A stretch of 38,803 bases of DNA from Chromatiales bacterium (GTDB taxonomy: Bacteria > Pseudomonadota > Gammaproteobacteria > Steroidobacterales > BM003): NCBI GenBank assembly GCA_002868855.1, contig PKUM01000324.1, forward strand, positions 1 through 38,803. The letters are read 5' to 3'. A model generated the notes under the pieces. That model did not search any database and was not told where the DNA came from. It was given only the letters and a program-made list of their open reading frames with translations. Position 1 is the stretch's first letter; every line of letters starts with the position of its first letter. Shown here one piece after another: positions 9,450 through 18,312 of this stretch. A program made the position numbers and the translations under genes.

Positions 9450-9690
9450 TTTGACCTTCTCCTTCCGGGATCAGAGTCTGTCAGAAATCACATCCTCCGT
9501 GGACCAGTTCTCGGGGAGTCGCTCAAAGTCGGACACGCCGTCGAGTGTTTTTCGGCTGCAGCTCAGATTTCGCGGACGATACGAATAGCATGAGGAACGC
9601 AGGATTTGCAGCTGGGCATCATCCGCGTCAAGTTCTAATTGGGATACCGCGGCGCAAAAGCGCCGCGGCGTGTGATGAATGCCCGCAATA

Positions 9691-10077
9691 TTAAGGTTGA
9701 ATTGGGCACTTGAAGTCAGCGTCGCGTACCCGTGTGATAGTTACGAGACCCGAGGCCTCCGCATCCAGGACCATCTGCTCCGAAGTCAACAGGTAGGGCA
9801 CCGCTTCAGCCTGCCACATCACAACATTAACGGCCCACTTGCCACCGTGATAACCCTTGTCGCCGGGGGCCACTGCCGCTACAGGCAACTGCCCCTCGAC
9901 ACCACCCATGATCGGATAAATGGGATCGCGACCCTGCTTGGGTGCCGCCGCCGGCGGGACTACGGTGCGAACCACAGCACCGTCGTAGTACAACTGTCCG
10001 AATGGAGGCTCGGCCTGCAGGGATTGGGCAGTTATCAGGGCAAACAGCGCCCCGGCAATTAACGTAATCGTTTTCAT
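9691..10077 (-). CDS. Small secreted protein of unknown function
   Basis: The ATG at 10075-10077 is preceded by GAGGAAGACCAA, a good ribosome-binding site, and begins a clean signal peptide (MKTITLIAGALFALITAQSL, cleavage after LQA). The mature part is about 105 residues. It has a short repetitive proline/alanine segment (VVPPAAAPK), glycine-rich turns (IMGGVEGQ, YHGGKWAVN) and one cysteine near the end (FKCPIQP). I do not recognise the family. It is likely periplasmic or extracellular and apparently monocistronic. Confidence 0.7.
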   Translation of the reverse strand: MKTITLIAGALFALITAQSLQAEPPFGQLYYDGAVVRTVVPPAAAPKQGRDPIYPIMGGVEGQLPVAAVAPGDKGYHGGKWAVNVVMWQAEAVPYLLTSEQMVLDAEASGLVTITRVRDADFKCPIQP

Positions 10078-10611
10078 TTGGTCTTCCTCGCGTGAGTGTT
10101 GATTGGTTTGAACAGATACCCCTGTCGAAACGAAACAACATGGGCAGCGCATGAACCATCATGAGTGGCAAATATCACGAAAGGATCACGGGTAATTCAC
10201 GTTTGATTCACTTTCGGAATTTGCCAGCTTGCCTTTCTGACAAAGAGACGATGGGGAGACGATCTAAACCGCTCCCAATTGTGGCTTCGATTTGGCGTAC
10301 GGAGAGATTCTGGGACGAGCTTGTTCGCAATCCATAACAGATCCGATTTGTCTGTAAAGGGTTACTAACCTGACCTGCCCCCTGCTGCAGTATCACGTTA
10401 TTCTTAGCAGAGCCGTCATTTTAAGGGCCCCTCAAAAAACAGAATCTACTAGGTTCAACTTGGTACGGAAATCAGGGCGCAGGTCACTTTTGCGTTTACG
10501 TCATCCGTCAGCAATAAGACAAGCATCTTTGACAGTAACGTAAAGTGAATCTCTTGATTTCGCTGGCGCCGCATCAGATTACTGCTAGCATCAAATAATT
10601 GTTGATTCCGC
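10078..10611. other. Intergenic region without recognisable genes
   Basis: This gap lies between divergently transcribed genes (minus-strand secreted protein and plus-strand antiporter), so it should hold both promoters. The only clear structure is the short palindromic repeat at 10359-10374, described separately. No coding signal or RNA gene is seen. Confidence 0.5.
10359..10374. repeat. Short dispersed repeat, copy 1 (GGGTTACTAACCTGAC)
   Basis: The 16-base string recurs exactly at 13309-13324. Its core GGTTA-C-TAACC is a perfect inverted repeat with a one-base centre. It may be an IS end or a protein binding site. Confidence 0.5.
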
Positions 10612-11805
10612 ATGGAAAGAGCCACGGTGAACGAATTGGCGGGCCACCTGAATATTCCAATGATCCTTGGCGTGTTGTTCCTTGTCGGGTTAGCCGCCGA
10701 TCTGATCGGCCGATACACGTTCCTGCCTCGCGTAACGCTCCTGCTCCTTGCCGGTCTTTCGCTTGGTTCGTCCGGCTTCTCTATCCTGCCGGAGCTTTTC
10801 ATTGAAACCTGGTTTCCAACACTAACGACCATTGCACTCGCGTTTATTGGATTCTTGCTAGGTCAGCAACTTTCCTCCTCGGCGTTGCGCGAGCATGGCC
10901 TGAAGATTGTGATCATCTCTGTCTGCAAAGTACTGGGAGCATGGTTAGCGGTCGGACTGGCGCTTTGGCTGGTCGACGCGCCAATAGTTATTGCTGCTCT
11001 TCTTGCTGGCGTGGCGCCGGCAACAGACCCGGCTGCCACTTACGATCAGGTTCGAGAAACAGCTGCAAAAGGTGAATTCGCCGAAACGCTGCTCGCAATC
11101 GTTGGTATCGATGACGTGTGGGGGATAGTGATATTTGTTGCGATGCTGGCGCTTGCAAGGCTTGCCGGCGCCGAGCTGGTATCCGATGCGAGCATCCTGT
11201 CGAGCCTTGCTGACCTTGGCAAAAGCATTGCTCTAGGAGCGATTCTGGGGGCGCCGATGGCCTATCTCACGGGCCGGGTCCGCCGTGGAGAGCCGACGAT
11301 GGTAGAGGCGATCGGTTTCGTCCTGCTGGGTGCAGGCCTTGCAGAGTGGTTTGAGCTATTGCCCATTGTGACGTCCATGGCAATGGGCATTACCGTTGCC
11401 AGTCTTGCGTCTCATCACGATCGTCCGTTTCATGCTATTGAGGGCATCGAGTGGCCGTTCCTGGTCTTGTTCTTCGTTCTCGCGGGCGCCTCGCTTGAAC
11501 TGAATGCACTGAGCTCAGTAGCGGGATACACAATTCTTTACGTTGTAGCCCGATGCGCAGGAATATATGCCGGCACTAGAATTGGCAGCATATTTGCGAA
11601 CGCAAATTCGCAGCTTAAATCCTTCCTGGGACTCGCGCTGTTTCCTCAGGCCGGAGTCGCGATAGGAATGGCCTTATTTGCCGCGCAGAGATTTCCCGAA
11701 TATGGAAACGTCGTTCTCACTGTTGCCGTGGCTTCGACAATTATCCTGGAGACGATTGGCCCGATAATTGCTCGCCAAGCGATTCGTGCTGCGGGCACTA
11801 CGTGA
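10612..11805 (+). CDS. Cation/proton antiporter (CPA superfamily)
   Basis: A 397-residue polytopic inner-membrane protein with about 11-12 hydrophobic helices. Key motifs are ATDPA near residue 138, like the (P)TDP motif in the discontinuous helix of CPA antiporters, and GIDDVWGI with the acidic pair D167-D168 expected for ion binding. It ends close to its last helix and lacks a cytoplasmic RCK/TrkA-N domain, as in short Na+/H+ exchangers. The function is exchange of Na+ or K+ for protons, used in pH and salt homeostasis; ion specificity cannot be read. The start at 10612 lacks a strong ribosome-binding site, and a GTG at 10627 is an alternative. The IS6 copy lies about 150 bp downstream. Confidence 0.88.
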   Translation: MERATVNELAGHLNIPMILGVLFLVGLAADLIGRYTFLPRVTLLLLAGLSLGSSGFSILPELFIETWFPTLTTIALAFIGFLLGQQLSSSALREHGLKIVIISVCKVLGAWLAVGLALWLVDAPIVIAALLAGVAPATDPAATYDQVRETAAKGEFAETLLAIVGIDDVWGIVIFVAMLALARLAGAELVSDASILSSLADLGKSIALGAILGAPMAYLTGRVRRGEPTMVEAIGFVLLGAGLAEWFELLPIVTSMAMGITVASLASHHDRPFHAIEGIEWPFLVLFFVLAGASLELNALSSVAGYTILYVVARCAGIYAGTRIGSIFANANSQLKSFLGLALFPQAGVAIGMALFAAQRFPEYGNVVLTVAVASTIILETIGPIIARQAIRAAGTT

Positions 11806-11870
11806 AACTTTAGCGCGCCTGCGTAGCTCAATGATGCGTAGGTCGGCGCATTTGAGCAGGAGACATACCA

Positions 11871-11930
11871 ATGACTATCGAGTACAGAGACATCGGCCTC
11901 AAGAAACGCCAAGACCTTGCGCGCGATTGA
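11871..11930 (+). CDS. 19-codon open frame, possibly a truncated gene
   Basis: ATG at 11871 is preceded by GCAGGAGACATACCA, a good ribosome-binding site, and the frame (MTIEYRDIGLKKRQDLARD) ends at 11928-11930. Only 29 bases separate it from the IS6 left end. It could be the start of a gene cut by insertion and later deletion, or a small peptide. I do not recognise it. Confidence 0.25.
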   Translation: MTIEYRDIGLKKRQDLARD

Positions 11931-11959
11931 CTCAGTTTCGGAGGCGGAACCAACGAAAA

Positions 11960-12732
11960 GGTTCTGACAACTTAATGCTCCCCGACCGCAGATTTTCGCA
12001 TTCTCGTTTCACGCCGCAGCCGATGACTAATTCCTGAACGCAGCTTCCCTAAGCGTTCGGTAATGCGAGGCTTTGATCAAGTGACGAGCCAAGTTGAACA
12101 GGTTGTAAACGGTTGCATGGACACTCAAGAATTTGCCGGCCTGTTTTGCCGACTGCAAACTTCGCATCCCACGTTCCCGCACCCTGGTTGGTGCGTGCGA
12201 TTGTTCTACTCGATTGTTGGCATATTGGGTCATAGCGTGAATGGACTCGGGGATCAGTTCACGATGAGCGACGCCGTAACTTCGCAGTTTAACTGTAACG
12301 ATTCGCCTGGGTTCGTCGCCATGGCTTCTCAGAAACCGCTTAAAGAGGCGCTTTGCAGCGGCGCCATCCCTGCGGCTTTGAAGAAACACGTCCACCACGT
12401 CTCCGTCTTGGTCGACCGCGCGCCACAAATAGTACTGCTTGCCGTTGATCTTGACGAAGACTTCATCGATAAAAAATGTATCGCCATATCCTTGATGCTT
12501 GCGCTTCAGTCGCTTGGCGCATTTGGAACCGAAATTGATACACCAGAGCCGAATGGTTTCGCAGGACACGACAATCCCGCGCTAGGCGAGTAGATCTGCT
12601 ATTTCCCGGTGGCTAAGATTGAATCGGAAATACAGCCAAACTGTGTAGCTGATGACCTCTGCCGGAAACCGGTGTCGTTTGTAGGTGTTCATCCGTGAAG
12701 TGGCCACCATGGGAGGTTAAGTTGTCAGTACC
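11960..12732 (-). mobile_element. IS6-family insertion sequence (773 bp)
   Basis: The left end GGTTCTGACAACTTAA (11960-11975) and the right end TTAAGTTGTCAGTACC (12717-12732) are 16-bp inverted repeats with one mismatch. The length fits IS6. The flanking 8-mers differ (AACGAAAA and CGTCCACT), so no target duplication is visible, which suggests an old insertion or recombination. The right end is nearly identical to the remnant end at 3263-3278. Confidence 0.85.
12027..12692 (-). pseudogene. IS6-family transposase with in-frame stop and mutated catalytic residue
   Basis: Reading from ATG at 12690-12692 gives MNTYKRHRFPAEVISYTVWL, then FNLSHREIADLLA, a TAG stop (12582-12584 on this strand), then RGIVVSCETIRLWCINFGSK and onward to 12027. 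Apart from the stop the frame is continuous through the DDE domain. The first catalytic aspartate (FFIDEVFVKI) and the glutamate (NNRVEQSH) are present. The second aspartate is replaced by valine (IVTVKLRSYG, where the remnant at 2888-3278 has IVTDK). With a stop in the N-terminal region and a lost catalytic aspartate, this copy should be inactive. Confidence 0.88.
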
Positions 12733-13550
12733 CGTCCACTCGTAGCGGACGTTTTTTTCCTGATATCGTCACATCTCCAAATTTTCAGTTATTCCCTAGG
12801 AGAATATTTTTCAAAAACCGAGTGGTGAGTTTCGAAGGTCGAGCTCGCGCCCAATCTGGGCTTTTTTTACGCCCAGCTGATCCGTCACGGCAACCGCTTC
12901 ACGTTCGGAGTCCGCCGATTACATTCTTCTTTTTGGCATGAAGCTCCTTCACGGCCTTTATCGGCCTTTTCGTAGGCACCCGCGATATCTGGGGTTAACT
13001 CCTACAGGAACCCAGTGTCATGGAAGCTTTCTAATTGGCCTGTATCCTCAAACCGCATTGCGCCGTAACTTGACATAACGAAGGGTCGGTCTAGCCTTAG
13101 GGAGTAATAGGAAGAACGCCCCCTAAAGCAGGGAACTCGCACATGAGCGCTGGGCATTACGCTGGATTTCTCCCGCGGTACTTCATTGTCGGTCCTCCGA
13201 GCCAAATTTGTTTGCGCGACCGAGTATTGCGTCGTGTCGCAATGGAACTGCAGACGGCGTTGAATCACTCATATCGAATCCCGAATTTCACTTGCGCACG
13301 ACAATGCCGGGTTACTAACCTGACACGGAGGCCGATATCGCTTGAAGTAGGATTATTGCATTAGAGCTAGCGCGGATTGACGTCAACAGCTATCAGACAT
13401 GTAGAGAGGACTTCCGCGGCTCGGCCAGAGACGTAAAAAAACGTAAATAGTCTGCAGACGACTCCTAAAGCTGGAGGGCCGAGATCGTCCATGAATTTGC
13501 CCAGCACGACGCTATTTAGAACGATACGAGCAGTTTAGAAGGAGTAGATA
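12733..13550. other. Intergenic region upstream of the lipase-CHAT gene
   Basis: No convincing gene is found in 818 bp between the IS6 right end and the CHAT gene. It contains the second copy of the GGGTTACTAACCTGAC repeat (13309-13324). The region directly before 13551 ends with AGAAGGAGTAGATA, the ribosome-binding site of the next gene. The promoter for the three-gene locus should lie here, but I cannot place it. Confidence 0.5.
13309..13324. repeat. Short dispersed repeat, copy 2 (GGGTTACTAACCTGAC)
   Basis: Exact match to 10359-10374 with the same palindromic core. It lies about 230 bp upstream of the lipase-CHAT gene. Confidence 0.5.
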
Positions 13551-16500
13551 ATGGCAGGCGACAACGAACTGGGCATCCCAAAAGCCATTCGCACCGCGCT
13601 CGCATCGGGCAATACCGAACGCATCCTCGAAACAGTTGGAGATCTCACGGCTGAAGACACTCGACTTCTCGAGTCAGTACTCGGTCGGGATGCCGTCAAG
13701 GGCATCAAGCGAAAGGCTCGACGAGGCCGCGCGCGGGCCCTCGGAAAGGTCGTGGTAACCCATGGTATCACCGGCTCCGAGCTGGCATCAGTAGATACGT
13801 CCGGGGATGAAGACAAGATCTGGGTAAATCTTTTCCGACTGTTCAATGGCCGCATCGATGACTTGCGGATGGATCCGGCGGGCGGCAGTAAGATGGTTGT
13901 GCGCGTCGAGGGAATTCGAGTGGAATATCTTCCACTGATTGTCGAGCTATCGAGTCGCTGGGACGTACTTCCGTTCGCCTACGACTGGCGCGAGAACATT
14001 GACAAATCGGCGGCTCGACTTGATTCGGCAATAGCCGATTGGGCCAAGGGGCAACCTGCACACATCGTGGCCCATTCCATGGGTGGACTCGTCGCCAGAC
14101 GTTTCATTCAGCATTTTGGACAACGCTGGAACTCGATGAATGACAGTGAAGGCAAGGGTACTGGTGGCCGATTGGTGATGCTGGGAACACCGAATCATGG
14201 GTCCTTCGCGGTCACCCTAATGCTCTCAGGCGCAGAGAAGTTATTGAAGTGGCTCGCAGCTCTCGACCGGCGGCACGACGCGAAGAAGCTATGCGAGATC
14301 ATCGATAGCTTTCACGGGTCCTATCAGATGCTCCCGTCGCCCCTCCTGAGTTTCGGCGACGATCGGCACAAGCTTGCAAAAAAAGCTAACTGGGGCGGGT
14401 TACCCGTAACACAGGCGCTGCTCGACCTCGGGCTAGAATTCCAAAAGCAAATTAGCTCTGTAATTGACCGTGAACGCATGATCTACGTCGCGGGTTATGA
14501 TCGAAAGACCCCTTGGCGCATCCAGGTCGATGCGGGGGGTAAATTCAAATACCAATACACCCTGAACGGAGACGGCCGTGTTCCCCATGAATTGGGGCTA
14601 CTCGAAGGCGTCCCGACCTACTGGCTGAACGAAACTCACGGCGCTCTGCCGCGCAATACCCGACTCCATTCAGGCATTCACGAACTTCTCCAGTCTGGCA
14701 CCACAGATGCCCTGGAATCCCGGCGCCCTCGTTCCCGAGCTGCACGTGACGCAGAGGCCACCTGGGAAAATGCCGAAGATTATTATGTCCTTTCGGCGAA
14801 GGAACGGGAGACACTTCGGTCGATTGGCACGCGCAATCGTGCGGCTCGGCCGGATGACATACAAGAAAACTTGGCGCTTTTGGAGAGTGGACTGCTTGGA
14901 GATTACCTCGGGGGCACCCCCTCTCGAACGCACGGCCCCCGTGGACGAGTCACGCCCAGCGCCGGTCGAACCTCCGCATCCGCGAAGGGTGCCTCTCGTA
15001 AGCTGCGCATTGAGGTCCATTGCGGCGATATCACGCGAGTCGAGGCCGATGTGTGCGCCGCAGGTCATTACATCGGCGTTGAGCCGCAGAATGCCGAACT
15101 CGCGCTTGATTGCGTCGTATCCGGCATTAAGCGCAGCGAGCTCAGCGACACTAGCCCGCTTGCTATTACCGGCCTAACGCGACGCGGCGCTATTAAGGGC
15201 GAACTCGGGGAGGTTCATTTCTACCCGTTCGCCGGGGACCACCATCGGAGACGACTGGCTGCGATCGCAGGTATGGGACTCATGGGGTCGTTCGGCCGCC
15301 GCCAGCTGGTGCGTCTCGCCGAGAGCCTTGCTAGCCAAAGCGGATCTCTGCCTGATGCAGAATCTCTCTGTATGGTCGTGATCGGTAGCGGCGTCGGAGG
15401 CTTGCGGACCCGCGTGGCCGTTGAGGCAATTTTGGAAGGGGTCCTGAATGCCATTTGTGACTGCGACGCCACATCCTGCATCAAGACCCTGATCTTCGTG
15501 GAGCTGCATTTCGGCAAGGCGCTCGAGGTGCAGGAGATACTGAAGACACACTCGAAAACGCTCAATGGGCGGACCGATCGCGTTCAACTCGAACTCGGTC
15601 GCCGACCGCGACGCGGCGGAGGAGCGAGACTGGGTCCCGATTTCGCCCTGGCATTGGCACTCTCTGGCCTGAGTCTCGCGACCGGCAAACATGGCCGGCC
15701 CGAAGACCGCCAGGCCGTCGCTACCATCGTCGATTCGCTCGGTCTGCCAGGTCGCTTTAAAGAACAGGTTACTGAGGAGATTGCGAAGCTGAGTGAGGCT
15801 GCAACCGAGGGCGAAAAGCGCATCGCGCCATCCGAGCTCGCACGAAAACTGAGGCTCGAACTTCGCCGCCGTGACCGAGCACCGCGCGACATTCCAACGC
15901 GCTTATCGGTCTCCTGGGACGGCAATAATGTGGTCGTTGCCGCGTTGACGGATGTCGCCGTTGTTCCCGAGCGGGCATCCGGCGTTCAAAAATCGATAGT
16001 AGACGAAGCGGTTCGGCGCATGGTTGACCCGGCTATCGAGACCATCGCGGACCTCGGACGCAGAGTAAATTTTCTTCTCCTACCGCGGGATTTCCGCGAC
16101 ATTGTCCGACTGACTAATGGTCCAGTCGTGTTGGAGGTCGATCGGGAGATGGCGAAGGTGCACTGGGAAATGATCGCCCAGGACGCGACTCGCGGCACGG
16201 ACGGCAAAGCGCTCGGACTGAGCGTACAGGTAGCACGACAGCTTCGAACCGCTTACAGCACGGTTCCAGCCGCGGAACTTCCGCGAAAAGGATCGCTGAC
16301 GGCATTGGTAATTGGCGATCCCGGCGATCCCGCTCTGGGGCATGACTTGCCGGGAGCGCGTCGCGAGGCGATGGAGGTTGCTGCCTTTCTCGAAAGCTGC
16401 GGGGTCAACGTCACCCTGATGATCGGCGCACCCGGGTCCCCTTCCGAGCAATTCAAAGGTGAAGCGGTTCCGAGCGCGTCTATGTTCGATGTTCTTGGTG

Positions 16501-17138
16501 CACTGATGGATGGAGGCTACGATGTCCTGCACTACGCCGGGCACGGCGACTTCGACGCCAAAGACCCTTCCGGAAGAAGCGGATGGCAGTTCAAGGGTGG
16601 GCTGCTAACGGCGCGTGAACTCGAACGGGTGGATCTGGCTCCCCGCCTCGTCGTAGCGAACGCCTGCCTGTCCGGACTCATCTCCAACAAGTTGGCCGGG
16701 GCAAGGGCAACACAGTGCCTGGACGCGGACCTGCTGCCCGGCCTGGCAGACGAGTTTTTCCGTCGCGGCGTGCGCAACTACGTCGGCACAGCCTGGGAGG
16801 TTGACGACCTCGGTGCAATCGAATTCTCCCGCACTCTGTACACGTCCCTGCTTATGCGCGGCGACACGCTGGGTGCAGCAATGCTCGCGGCGCGCCGGGC
16901 GCTGAAGGAGCAGGAGCAGAGATTCGACGCGTTGTGGGCAGCTTATCAGCACTACGGCTCCCCTGGATTTACTCTGCCCAGTTCGTCCAGCGACGCCGCA
17001 AACGCGGCGGCGGCATCCACGAAGCGGCCTTCGACAAAACGGGGCCGCAAGGAAACCACACCGATTGCCACGCCCACCGCACAGCGTCGAAAATCCTCGC
17101 AGCCCAAAAGCAAGCGAACCGCACGGAAGAAAAAATGA
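13551..17138 (+). CDS. LCAT-like lipase / CHAT protease fusion
   Basis: A 1195-residue protein started by ATG with GAAGGAG upstream. Residues about 65-400 form an LCAT/PGAP1-like alpha/beta hydrolase: HGITGSEL oxyanion region, YDWR, nucleophile elbow AHSMGG (S176), GDGRVP (D341) and NETHG (H363), a full lipase triad. Residues about 485-690 are a mixed alpha/beta domain that may resemble the macro-like N-terminal fold of leucyl aminopeptidases (VHCGDITRVEADV, VVIGSGVGG). Residues about 880-1150 form a CHAT caspase-like domain with HYAGHG (H998) and ANACLSG (C1039). A lysine/arginine-rich tail ends the protein. No signal peptide, so it is probably cytoplasmic. CHAT proteases with a second effector occur in prokaryotic immunity; a defence or death role is inferred. 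It leads a three-gene same-strand locus. Confidence 0.88.
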   Translation: MAGDNELGIPKAIRTALASGNTERILETVGDLTAEDTRLLESVLGRDAVKGIKRKARRGRARALGKVVVTHGITGSELASVDTSGDEDKIWVNLFRLFNGRIDDLRMDPAGGSKMVVRVEGIRVEYLPLIVELSSRWDVLPFAYDWRENIDKSAARLDSAIADWAKGQPAHIVAHSMGGLVARRFIQHFGQRWNSMNDSEGKGTGGRLVMLGTPNHGSFAVTLMLSGAEKLLKWLAALDRRHDAKKLCEIIDSFHGSYQMLPSPLLSFGDDRHKLAKKANWGGLPVTQALLDLGLEFQKQISSVIDRERMIYVAGYDRKTPWRIQVDAGGKFKYQYTLNGDGRVPHELGLLEGVPTYWLNETHGALPRNTRLHSGIHELLQSGTTDALESRRPRSRAARDAEATWENAEDYYVLSAKERETLRSIGTRNRAARPDDIQENLALLESGLLGDYLGGTPSRTHGPRGRVTPSAGRTSASAKGASRKLRIEVHCGDITRVEADVCAAGHYIGVEPQNAELALDCVVSGIKRSELSDTSPLAITGLTRRGAIKGELGEVHFYPFAGDHHRRRLAAIAGMGLMGSFGRRQLVRLAESLASQSGSLPDAESLCMVVIGSGVGGLRTRVAVEAILEGVLNAICDCDATSCIKTLIFVELHFGKALEVQEILKTHSKTLNGRTDRVQLELGRRPRRGGGARLGPDFALALALSGLSLATGKHGRPEDRQAVATIVDSLGLPGRFKEQVTEEIAKLSEAATEGEKRIAPSELARKLRLELRRRDRAPRDIPTRLSVSWDGNNVVVAALTDVAVVPERASGVQKSIVDEAVRRMVDPAIETIADLGRRVNFLLLPRDFRDIVRLTNGPVVLEVDREMAKVHWEMIAQDATRGTDGKALGLSVQVARQLRTAYSTVPAAELPRKGSLTALVIGDPGDPALGHDLPGARREAMEVAAFLESCGVNVTLMIGAPGSPSEQFKGEAVPSASMFDVLGALMDGGYDVLHYAGHGDFDAKDPSGRSGWQFKGGLLTARELERVDLAPRLVVANACLSGLISNKLAGARATQCLDADLLPGLADEFFRRGVRNYVGTAWEVDDLGAIEFSRTLYTSLLMRGDTLGAAMLAARRALKEQEQRFDALWAAYQHYGSPGFTLPSSSSDAANAAAASTKRPSTKRGRKETTPIATPTAQRRKSSQPKSKRTARKKK

Positions 17139-17199
17139 AAGTCGTCAAAAGTCTTGTCACATTCTCTGGCGACATCAGGTTTTAAAAGGAGACCACGCC

Positions 17200-18081
17200 A
17201 TGGCCATCATCACCCCTGACATAAACCGACAGCTGATCGAAGCAACGAAGTTGCCACCTCTGCCCCGACGCAGAAAAAGATCACTCGAGGATCAACCACC
17301 TGTCGAATTGAAGGACACCGATGCACAGACTCTTGTGGCGGGATCAGGCCTTATCGTGGCCGCCGAGAACGTACCGGCGCAGACGCGCGCGGACCTTATT
17401 AACTGCACCCTATTCGCGCAACTCGCCGCCACGGGCGATGTTCCCGACAGCAAGAAAATCATGCCTTGGTACGATGCGTACTTCCGTCGTCTCAGGATTT
17501 TGGGGTGGGCTCAGAGCGATTACCAGTTTCAAGACTACAAGTTCAAGGGGAAGCACGCTGAGGCGCATAAGGCGGTCGAGAAGGTACTAGCTGCGCTGCT
17601 TGGTCCACAAGCCGCAGCCATAGTCGTAATCCAGACCACCCTGCAGGCCCTCCAGGAAATGGACGAGAACAGCCCATGGCTGACATTGTTCGACAAACAA
17701 AGCAAGGTTGAAACCGCGGCTAGATTCCAGGTAGCAACTGCGCAGGTAGGGCCGGGCGGCCTCCTTCAGACGGCATTGGTCGCGTTTCATCTGAAGGCAA
17801 GGGCAAAGTTCACACAGGTCCTGTTTTTCAAGTTCTCATCCAGTTCCACCAGCCTAAAATATGCATCCGGCATCGCCACGATTCAGGAGTCTGCCCTGAA
17901 TGAAACTCGGGAGCTGATAGCTGATCAGCTCGCTCGCTACCGCCGGCAGATGGTGGCGGATGTAAAGTTCCCGCCGCTGCGCGTCGCGACGACACAAGCC
18001 GTGCGTATAACTCGGGGGCGCGCTGCGACCAGAAGCGGCGCTCGGGCTTTCAAGCCACGGGATGTGCTCACGACGCTCTGA
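17200..18081 (+). CDS. Unknown 293-residue partner of the lipase-CHAT protein
   Basis: The start ATG at 17200 has AAAAGGAG upstream and lies 61 bp after the CHAT stop, so the pair is probably one operon. I do not recognise the family. The N-terminus has a basic patch (PRRRKRSLEDQ). The middle is helical (HAEAHKAVEKVLAALLG, AIVVIQTTLQALQEM). It is followed by an alternating polar/hydrophobic, beta-like section (ARFQVATAQVGPGG, TQVLFFKFSSSSTSLKYAS), then an amphipathic helix (ETRELIADQLARYRRQM) and a basic tail. There is no signal peptide and no N-terminal cysteine as in bacterial gasdermins. Given its neighbour, it could be a CHAT substrate, effector or regulator; this is inference only. Confidence 0.75.
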   Translation: MAIITPDINRQLIEATKLPPLPRRRKRSLEDQPPVELKDTDAQTLVAGSGLIVAAENVPAQTRADLINCTLFAQLAATGDVPDSKKIMPWYDAYFRRLRILGWAQSDYQFQDYKFKGKHAEAHKAVEKVLAALLGPQAAAIVVIQTTLQALQEMDENSPWLTLFDKQSKVETAARFQVATAQVGPGGLLQTALVAFHLKARAKFTQVLFFKFSSSSTSLKYASGIATIQESALNETRELIADQLARYRRQMVADVKFPPLRVATTQAVRITRGRAATRSGARAFKPRDVLTTL

Positions 18082-18312
18082 TGGCGAATGGCGTTCTCGC
18101 AAGCCACACAACGAGATGACGATGTTGTCTGTACGTCGTCAGGGGGTTCCCGGTGCAGACGCGATAACATATAAATCCTGCCCCGATACGAGCCCTGGCC
18201 ATCTGACGCGAAGGGAGCCCATCGACTAGAATCGTAACCAGACTATCGGGGCTATCTTCCTACAAAGAGCATTCGTCGAATTCTGGCGGGCCGATTGGAA
18301 AGGACATCTATT

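Larger units (their letters stand above)
8922..9690. other. Gene-poor stretch with IS debris
   Basis: No intact gene is seen between the two flanking minus-strand genes. The recognisable content is the IS91-like fragment (9171-9255) and the IS3 OrfA fragment (9360-9449); the rest has no clear identity. Confidence 0.6.

Noticed and set aside
13002-13268. Minus-strand 88-codon frame upstream of the lipase-CHAT gene
   Set aside because: Composition looks non-coding and there is no ribosome-binding site or domain.
17200-18081. Possible bacterial gasdermin
   Set aside because: Size and CHAT neighbourhood fit, but there is no N-terminal cysteine or recognisable gasdermin motif. It is kept as unknown.
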